A DNA stretch of 5,024 bases from Victivallales bacterium (GTDB lineage: Bacteria > Verrucomicrobiota > Lentisphaeria > Oligosphaerales > Oligosphaeraceae), in the NCBI GenBank assembly GCA_017543165.1, contig JAFYGL010000334.1, forward strand, positions 1-5,024. The letters are read 5' to 3'. Below, one piece after another: positions 1-5,024 of this stretch (its first letter is position 1; each line of letters begins with the position of its first letter). Under the pieces are notes generated by a model. The model did not search any database. It had not been told where the DNA came from and saw only the letters and a program-made list of their open reading frames with translations. The position numbers were made by a program, and so were the translations under genes.

Positions 1-927
1 CGCGCGGACATTGCAATACTGGTCATAGACGCAACTGCGGGCATGACACCCGCAGACACTGAAATACTTGGCCTAATCCGCAAAAAACATGTGCCTTGCA
101 TAATCGCCGTGAACAAATGTGATGCCGCGGAATGCAAAGTGCCAGTGGATGACTGCCCTGTCTTGCAAGTCAGCGCACTTACAAAGCAAGGTATCGAGGA
201 ACTCAAGAACCTAATTGGGCAGACCATTGCGCAAGCGGATGAAAGCAAGAGCATAGTCGGCGACTTGCTGTCGCCAGGCGACATTGTGGTGCTGGTGACG
301 CCCATTGACGCGGCGGCCCCCAAGGGACGCCTCATCCTGCCCCAGGTGCAGGTGCTGCGCAACATCCTGGACTGCGGTGCCATGGGACTTGTGACGCAGG
401 TGCCCCAATTGCACGAGGCACTCTCCAGACTAGCCGCACCGCCGCGCATCGTCATTACCGACAGCCAGGCGTTCAAGGAAGTGGCTGCAATTGTCCCCCG
501 AGAAGTGCCATTGACCTCGTTTTCGATACTGTTCTCACGCTACAAGGGCTATTTACAGGGTGCGCTGCGTGGCGTCAAGGCACTGGAGAACCTGAAAGAC
601 GGCGATTATGTCTTGATATCCGAAGGCTGCACGCACCACAGGCAGTGCGGCGACATCGGCACGGAAAAACTGCCAAAACTCATCACAAAGCACACAGGCG
701 CAAAAATCAACTTCGAATTCAGCAGCGGAATGGGCTTTCCAGAGGAACTTGGCAAATATGCGGCAATAGTGCACTGCGGCGGCTGCATGCTGACGGAACG
801 TGAGATGCGGTACCGCGCCAAATGCGCGGAAGACCAGAACATCCCATTCACAAACTACGGCATCGTCCTGGCATACCTAAATGGCATACTGCAGCGCAGC
901 ATAAAGCCACTTGGACTAAATATTTAA
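1..927 (+). CDS. hydF: [FeFe]-hydrogenase maturation GTPase HydF, 5'-truncated by the window edge
   Basis: HydF is the cytoplasmic scaffold and GTPase on which the 2Fe subcluster of the [FeFe]-hydrogenase H-cluster is assembled (with HydE and HydG) before transfer to the apo-hydrogenase. The reading frame is open from base 1, giving 308 visible residues; family members are about 400 aa, so roughly 90-100 residues including the P-loop lie upstream. The ATG at 43 is internal, not a start. Visible motifs are the G4 box NKCD (codons 38-41, bases 112-123), the G5-like VSAL, the family stretch VTPIDAAAPKGRLILPQVQ, TDSQAF, and the iron-sulfur ligand set CTH (codons 210-212) plus HCGGC (codons 258-262). 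This matches the known C-x-H-x(about 46-53)-H-C-x-x-C pattern, with 45 residues between the two histidines. It ends with TAA and faces a minus-strand operon, so it is the last gene of its unit. hydE, hydG or the hydrogenase may lie upstream (inference). Identification is very secure. Confidence 0.97.
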   Translation, partial: RADIAILVIDATAGMTPADTEILGLIRKKHVPCIIAVNKCDAAECKVPVDDCPVLQVSALTKQGIEELKNLIGQTIAQADESKSIVGDLLSPGDIVVLVTPIDAAAPKGRLILPQVQVLRNILDCGAMGLVTQVPQLHEALSRLAAPPRIVITDSQAFKEVAAIVPREVPLTSFSILFSRYKGYLQGALRGVKALENLKDGDYVLISEGCTHHRQCGDIGTEKLPKLITKHTGAKINFEFSSGMGFPEELGKYAAIVHCGGCMLTEREMRYRAKCAEDQNIPFTNYGIVLAYLNGILQRSIKPLGLNI

Positions 928-945
928 GGGACAGCCTAATATTAT

Positions 946-974
946 CCACAGATTAGTCAGATTACCACAGATTA
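946..974. repeat. CAGATTA direct-repeat cluster
   Basis: Within 29 bases the heptamer CAGATTA occurs three times (949-955, 958-964, 968-974). The first and third are part of a perfect 10-base direct repeat CCACAGATTA (946-955 and 965-974), 19 bases apart. The block lies just after the hydF stop in AT-rich non-coding DNA. Similar CACAGATTA-type short tandem repeats are, from memory, common in intergenic regions of many environmental bacterial genomes, and their function is not known. The copies are visible directly; any role is unknown. Confidence 0.7.
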
Positions 975-987
975 TTGGCCTAAGACA

Positions 988-1038
988 ATTATATTCTGCT
1001 AAATCTACATAAAAATCATAGTTTTAGCAGAATATAAT
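988..1038. terminator. Long AT-rich inverted repeat between convergent genes, possible bidirectional terminator
   Basis: A perfect 16-base inverted repeat (arms 988-1003 and 1023-1038; arm core ATTCTGCTAAA) extends inward by three more pairs past one T-T mismatch, leaving a loop of about 11 bases. It lies 61 bases after the hydF stop and 47 bases after the stop of the minus-strand gene ending at 1085, which is where a shared terminator would be expected. There is no U-tract immediately after the stem on either strand. The only T-run, 1071-1076, is 33 bases away. So the palindrome is certain, but its action as a factor-independent terminator is only plausible. A small palindromic mobile repeat is an alternative. 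Confidence 0.55.
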
Positions 1039-1084
1039 CAAGGCTTATCGACAATTCACAACGGGGATAGTTTTTTCGTTCGCT

Positions 1085-1933
1085 TCACTGTAGCCTTAAT
1101 GTCGCGTATGCCGCGATAAGTTGTGATTCCAGGTTATCAGTTTTTTTCAACTGGACAATCATTCTTCTGCATTCTTCGCTTTTTGGGGCATAGTCAAGCA
1201 AAAGCCGCAGAGATTCGCCCGTTGGCGGCAATTCCATATCCAACTGCGAAAACTGCAATTGCCCGCATTTCAGCAATATGCGTACTGCGCTGACGCGTTT
1301 GGCGTCTGACTTTGAATCAAGTAAATATGCCTTAAGCGCCTTCGCCAGTTCCTCTGGAATGGAAGGATAGGCTTGCAACACATACAAAAGCGCCGTGCAA
1401 TCTGGCTCCTTGTCCTTATGCGCTTGAAATAGTCCCCCAAATCCAGTCAAGGCATCGGGCCTGACAAGCGCCAATAGTGCCCTGGAATAAATGCGAAGCA
1501 ACGTCGGTGACTTGGTGTCATCACATATCTTGCCCAATTGCACCTGTTCTGTCAAATTGCACCTATATCGCAATTTGAACAGCGTCTCCAGCGCGTGAAT
1601 TTGGTCAGGCCCCTCCTTTTCCGCGAAGGCAATGCCCTTTAGAGAGCAAATTATCTTGTCATATTCTTCTTGCTTGCCTTCGGCACGAAACAACTGCGCT
1701 TTTACACGCCAGATGCCAATGCGCTTCACTGGTTCTGCTTCGCAAGTCTCATGCTTAGATAAAAAACTCCTTACGGAATCCTGTGCCAATCCAATTTCCG
1801 TAAGATATTCAGCAGCATGAACTGCGCTCCAGAACCTGGGTTGTTCCAATGCAGCCCTCAAAGTCTCCACCTCGCCTCCTCGGCAACATAGGCAAAAAAA
1901 CAGAACAACTGCTGTCAAACAACCCAGATTCAT
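1085..1933 (-). CDS. Exported helical-repeat (HEAT-like) protein of unknown function
   Basis: 282 aa, last gene of the minus-strand operon. The N-terminus is a probable Sec signal peptide: a hydrophobic core at residues 4-16 (LTAVVLFFC), then a cysteine-rich C-L-C-C and RGGE. It is short, has no basic residue before the core, and the cysteines do not form a standard lipobox, so lipoprotein status is uncertain. The rest is rich in Leu, Ala and charged residues in helix-sized blocks, consistent with an alpha-solenoid. Residues 35-80 (FWSAVHAAEYL, then RIGIWRVKAQ) resemble, from memory, a HEAT-like segment found in PVC and Bacteroidetes proteins near sialidases and sulfatases. No catalytic motif is recognised. 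The ATG at 1933 lies 18 bases after the aldolase stop with no good Shine-Dalgarno sequence (only a G-rich GGCGGG), suggesting translational coupling. It is a real gene by length, signal sequence and operon position; its function is unknown. Confidence 0.8.
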   Translation of the reverse strand: MNLGCLTAVVLFFCLCCRGGEVETLRAALEQPRFWSAVHAAEYLTEIGLAQDSVRSFLSKHETCEAEPVKRIGIWRVKAQLFRAEGKQEEYDKIICSLKGIAFAEKEGPDQIHALETLFKLRYRCNLTEQVQLGKICDDTKSPTLLRIYSRALLALVRPDALTGFGGLFQAHKDKEPDCTALLYVLQAYPSIPEELAKALKAYLLDSKSDAKRVSAVRILLKCGQLQFSQLDMELPPTGESLRLLLDYAPKSEECRRMIVQLKKTDNLESQLIAAYATLRLQ

Positions 1934-1951
1934 ACTACGCCCGCCATTAGT

Positions 1952-2737
1952 TCAGAATTTGGCGATGGGCCTGAGATTGAAGCCCATGTTCTCCAGTTTT
2001 CCGTGCAGTTCCTTGTAGCCGTTGAACAGGAAGAAATAGTCCGCGCCTCCGACAAAGAAGCGGTAGCCCATCTCCTGGAAGTGTGGAATACGGTCCAATC
2101 CGCAGGAAAGTCCTGCGGCCTTATTGTACTTCTTACAGGCAGCGGCAACTCGTTCATATACCTCCAGCATCTTGGGATGCTCGAACTGCCCCGCGATGCC
2201 TAGGTTAAGGGAGAGGTCAGCTGGCCCCACAAACACTACATCCACACCGTCAACTGCAGCGATTTCCTCAATGTGCGGAATAGTCTCGGGATCCTCAATC
2301 TGAACGATGAGGAAATTCTCCGCATTGGCTCGCTTCAGGTATTCCGCGTATGGAAGCAGGCCGAAGCGCGCCTCCGCATTCACGCCATCTACGCCACGGG
2401 CCCCTTCGGGATAGAATTTCATGTCACGCACAATCCTGCGCACCTCCTCGGCACCGCTGGCCCGTGGAATCATAAGCCCCTTGGCACCGAACTCCAGCAC
2501 GTGAAGCATAGGCATGTAATTGGCGGGCTTGAGGCGAATCACCGCATCCATTCCGCTGAGGCGGCAGGCGCGTATGATGGAATCCATCTTGGACGGATCA
2601 ATGCCGATGTGCTCGTTGCAGATCCATACGCAGTCGAACCCCAGAAGCCCGACCATTTCGTATATGGCAGGGTCCTGATAGGCCACTTTTACCATCATCA
2701 CGGATTCGCCTGCTTTCAGTTTTTCCTTCGTTGTCAT
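1952..2737 (-). CDS. HpcH/HpaI-family class II aldolase (2-keto-3-deoxy acid aldolase type)
   Basis: 261 aa, the usual full length for this metal-dependent TIM-barrel family, which reversibly cleaves 2-keto-3-deoxy (or 4-hydroxy-2-oxo) acids into pyruvate or a related oxoacid plus an aldehyde in the cytoplasm. Expected active-site residues are visible: the E42-H43 pair (catalytic His), R68 in the AVIRLK strand (oxyanion/substrate Arg), Q146 and metal ligand E148 in VQIED, and metal ligand D174 in FVGPADLSLNLG. The segment GARGVDGVNAEARFG (residues 112-126) matches the conserved G-x-RG loop. There is no signal peptide. It lies 25 bases after the prepilin gene and 18 bases before the helical-repeat gene. 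The ATG at 2737 is preceded by AAAGGGG six bases upstream. Sequence does not fix the substrate: glucarate-type, 4-hydroxy-2-oxoheptanedioate-type and rhamnonate-type aldolases, and citrate-lyase-beta relatives, share this fold. Family certain, substrate unknown. Confidence 0.93.
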   Translation of the reverse strand: MTTKEKLKAGESVMMVKVAYQDPAIYEMVGLLGFDCVWICNEHIGIDPSKMDSIIRACRLSGMDAVIRLKPANYMPMLHVLEFGAKGLMIPRASGAEEVRRIVRDMKFYPEGARGVDGVNAEARFGLLPYAEYLKRANAENFLIVQIEDPETIPHIEEIAAVDGVDVVFVGPADLSLNLGIAGQFEHPKMLEVYERVAAACKKYNKAAGLSCGLDRIPHFQEMGYRFFVGGADYFFLFNGYKELHGKLENMGFNLRPIAKF

Positions 2738-2743
2738 AAAATG

Positions 2744-2750
2744 CCCCTTT
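2744..2750 (-). promoter_or_regulatory. Ribosome binding site of the aldolase gene
   Basis: On the minus strand AAAGGGG lies six bases before the ATG at 2737. A second purine block, GGAGAA (2755-2760), is too far from that start (17 bases) to serve it. The site supports the chosen start, which also fits the family's N-terminus. Confidence 0.6.
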
Positions 2751-2762
2751 GTTGTTCTCCGA

Positions 2763-3497
<735 letters not shown>

Positions 3498-3503
<6 letters not shown>

Positions 3504-3512
3504 GTCTTTCCT
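3498..3512 (-). promoter_or_regulatory. Two competing ribosome binding sites for the prepilin gene
   Basis: On the minus strand, AGGAAA (3507-3512) serves the ATG at 3503 at a slightly short distance, and GGAG (3498-3501) serves the in-frame ATG at 3488 with a nine-base spacer. The second start removes five leader residues and leaves [10 protein letters not shown], the leader form commonly seen in this family. Both sites are visible; which is used cannot be decided from sequence alone. Confidence 0.5.
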
Positions 3513-3528
3513 GAAATTACCTCGGTAG

Positions 3529-5024
3529 TTATTTGGACAATTTATCTAAAATCTCTGGTGAAAGAATGGCACATTGCGAATGGGTTGCAAGGGGATGCAA
3601 GGTGCTTCCCACGGCATAGCTGATGATGGCCACGCTTCCGTCATCAAGTTGCGCCGCAGAAGGATAGCCGCAGTCCGTGTTTCCACTGTCCCATGAGACA
3701 AAGGCCATGTTCTCCTCTGGCCAGGTCTCCCCATTGTCGCCACTTATGGCAACCTTGATGCCATAAGGACGAACGCGGCTGCCAAATGCAGCCAGCAATT
3801 TTCCGTTCTTGAGTTTGATGACAGTTGCGGGATGGATGCCCTCGACGGTCAGTTTCTTCAATGCGCTCCAGGTCTTTCCGTTGTCAAGTGAACGGGATGT
3901 GTGGCAGGCATCGGAACAGCGGGCAATCGCCAGCAGCTCGTTGGGGGCGGTCTCCACAAAGGCCACCTCGCTGCAGGAAGCTATGCGCTGGGGCGGCTGC
4001 CAGGTCTTGCCGCCATCGGTTGAGCGTATGAAGCCACCGCCCTTCCAGTACCATGGCACCAGAATATCCCCATTGCTGAGGATGATTCCCTGACCATAGA
4101 CGCTGTTATTGGTAAAATCCTTGAATCTAATTGGCCTCTTGGGACTCCAGGTTTTGCCACCGTCTGCAGATTCCACGAGAAAGAGGTCGTAGGTTCCAGC
4201 CTCACGGATGAAGTTCCCATTGGCGTCGTATGTGCTGGCCTCTGAATAAATGACCACAACCTTGCCATCACGTGTCACATACGCCGCTGGATTGCGGTCA
4301 TCCCATTTGCTGTCAACCAGCACGGTGGGCTTGCTCCAGGTCTTTCCTCCGTCTTCGCTGTGAATCCAGTCCAAGCGCCCACTGATTCCCACATGCCCTG
4401 CATTGGCGCGAATGATGGCCCCTAACTTCTGGCCACCCAAATGCACCATGACTGGAAAATAGCCGCCTTTTACAGAGGAAAGCCCCCTCGGCACCTGAAT
4501 GCGGGGTGTCTTAACATCCTCACTCTCCTCGTACGTCATTACAAATTTTCCGTCATCGCTAGACGTTCCAGTGACCTCGAAGTCATCAAAGTTCAGAATT
4601 CCCATTCCAGAGCGCAGTCCCACGCGCCCCTCCTTGAAGGACTTGTCCTCAGCCTCCAGCACAAGCATTCCGTCCAGTTTCGCCGTGATCTTCGACCCCA
4701 CGGCGGAAACCTCCGCAGTATGCCACACATCGGGCGTGACAGTGACATTGTGTTTCTCGGCAACTGGAATCCACATTCTGTTTGTGGTCCGCTTTGCCAG
4801 AAAGATTTTGGAATGTTGGCAGTCGTAGTGAATCCAGTAGAAGTTATAGCAGTCCCTGGCTCTGAAGACCACGCCTCCTGCCCGCACAAAACGCTTATTG
4901 CCCTCTGGCTTGAAACGCACCTTGATGTTGCAGTCGCTGAAGGATTTTCCCTTCAGGAACAAAAGCCCTCCGTTGAACATGATATCGGTGTGGCGAGCAG
5001 TCCCGTTTATGAACTCCCATTTTC
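3529..5024 (-). CDS. Sialidase-like (BNR/Asp-box) protein with N-terminal concanavalin-like domain, 5'-truncated by the window edge
   Basis: The frame is open to the right edge (codons [14 protein letters not shown] precede the Met at 4980), so the true start, and probably a signal peptide, lie outside; about 497 residues are visible. Counting from Met 4980, residues 1-137 look like a DUF1080/LamG-type jelly-roll ([56 protein letters not shown]), which commonly binds or cleaves glycans. Residues 172-483 form a six-bladed sialidase-type propeller with five Asp-boxes of form S-x-D-x-G-x-T-W at 208, 271, 320, 364 and 413. Flanking family motifs are [15 protein letters not shown] and [13 protein letters not shown] canonical FRIP motif is not seen; R191 or R202 may replace its Arg. 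Exo-sialidase activity is therefore unproven: it may remove another sugar acid or be a different glycosidase. It is the most upstream visible gene of the operon, with a TAA stop 25 bases before the prepilin gene. Confidence 0.92.
   Translation of the reverse strand, partial: KWEFINGTARHTDIMFNGGLLFLKGKSFSDCNIKVRFKPEGNKRFVRAGGVVFRARDCYNFYWIHYDCQHSKIFLAKRTTNRMWIPVAEKHNVTVTPDVWHTAEVSAVGSKITAKLDGMLVLEAEDKSFKEGRVGLRSGMGILNFDDFEVTGTSSDDGKFVMTYEESEDVKTPRIQVPRGLSSVKGGYFPVMVHLGGQKLGAIIRANAGHVGISGRLDWIHSEDGGKTWSKPTVLVDSKWDDRNPAAYVTRDGKVVVIYSEASTYDANGNFIREAGTYDLFLVESADGGKTWSPKRPIRFKDFTNNSVYGQGIILSNGDILVPWYWKGGGFIRSTDGGKTWQPPQRIASCSEVAFVETAPNELLAIARCSDACHTSRSLDNGKTWSALKKLTVEGIHPATVIKLKNGKLLAAFGSRVRPYGIKVAISGDNGETWPEENMAFVSWDSGNTDCGYPSAAQLDDGSVAIISYAVGSTLHPLATHSQCAILSPEILDKLSK

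Noticed and set aside
43..45. ATG at 43 as the start of hydF
   Set aside because: The frame is open back to base 1 and encodes the conserved ADIAILVIDATAG strand of the GTPase domain, so this Met is internal.
942..950. Perfect TTATCCACA as evidence of a replication origin
   Set aside because: Only one box is present, with no cluster, no DNA-unwinding element and no dnaA, dnaN or gidA neighbour; it overlaps the CAGATTA repeat block, which explains part of the match.
1046..1076. Possible terminator formed by TATC/GATA and the T-run 1071-1076
   Set aside because: Only four or five pairs form around a 16-base loop; the stem is too weak, so the T-run is more likely incidental.
1930..1947. Five-codon mini-ORF (MAGVV) whose TGA overlaps the ATG of the helical-repeat gene as ATGA
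   Set aside because: It fits neatly between the aldolase stop and the next start and could aid translational coupling, but there is no Shine-Dalgarno sequence and such a short frame easily arises by chance.
4978..4980. ATG at 4980 as the start of the sialidase-like gene
   Set aside because: The frame continues upstream to the window edge with plausible beta-strand sequence ([13 protein letters not shown]), no ribosome binding site is seen, and no signal peptide follows the Met.

Overview
The window reads as a piece of an anaerobic, probably gut- or sediment-dwelling bacterium of the PVC group, most likely Lentisphaerota (Victivallales-like). Three things suggest this: a [FeFe]-hydrogenase maturase (HydF), a prepilin-type protein with the [23 protein letters not shown] signature followed by an AREKAR stretch that is hugely amplified in Lentisphaerota and their relatives, and that protein sitting among glycan-degradation genes. 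The assignment is inferred from gene style; no marker gene is present.

Layout. Positions 1-927 (+) hold the C-terminal three quarters of hydF, whose 5' end lies outside the window. Positions 928-1084 are an AT-rich convergent intergenic region. It carries a short CAGATTA direct-repeat cluster and a 51-base palindrome that may end transcription from both sides. From 1085 to the right edge everything is on the minus strand. In order of transcription the genes are: a large sialidase-like protein with an N-terminal concanavalin-like domain and five Asp-boxes (3529 to beyond 5024, 5' end missing); a prepilin-type protein (2763-3503); an HpcH/HpaI-family class II aldolase (1952-2737); and an exported, helical-repeat-like protein of unknown function (1085-1933). 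The gaps are 25, 25 and 18 bases with no terminator between genes, so this is very likely one operon.

How the genes may work together. The sialidase-like protein probably acts on a glycan outside the cytoplasm, and the prepilin-type protein would sit at the cell envelope. The cytoplasmic aldolase would split a 2-keto-3-deoxy sugar acid into pyruvate or a related oxoacid plus an aldehyde. The last gene looks like a signal-peptide-bearing, HEAT-like helical protein. A glycan-acid scavenging operon is a reasonable hypothesis, but the sequence does not prove the substrate. HydF belongs to a separate transcription unit for hydrogen metabolism that ends here.

No RNA gene, CRISPR array, insertion sequence or complete mobile element was seen.
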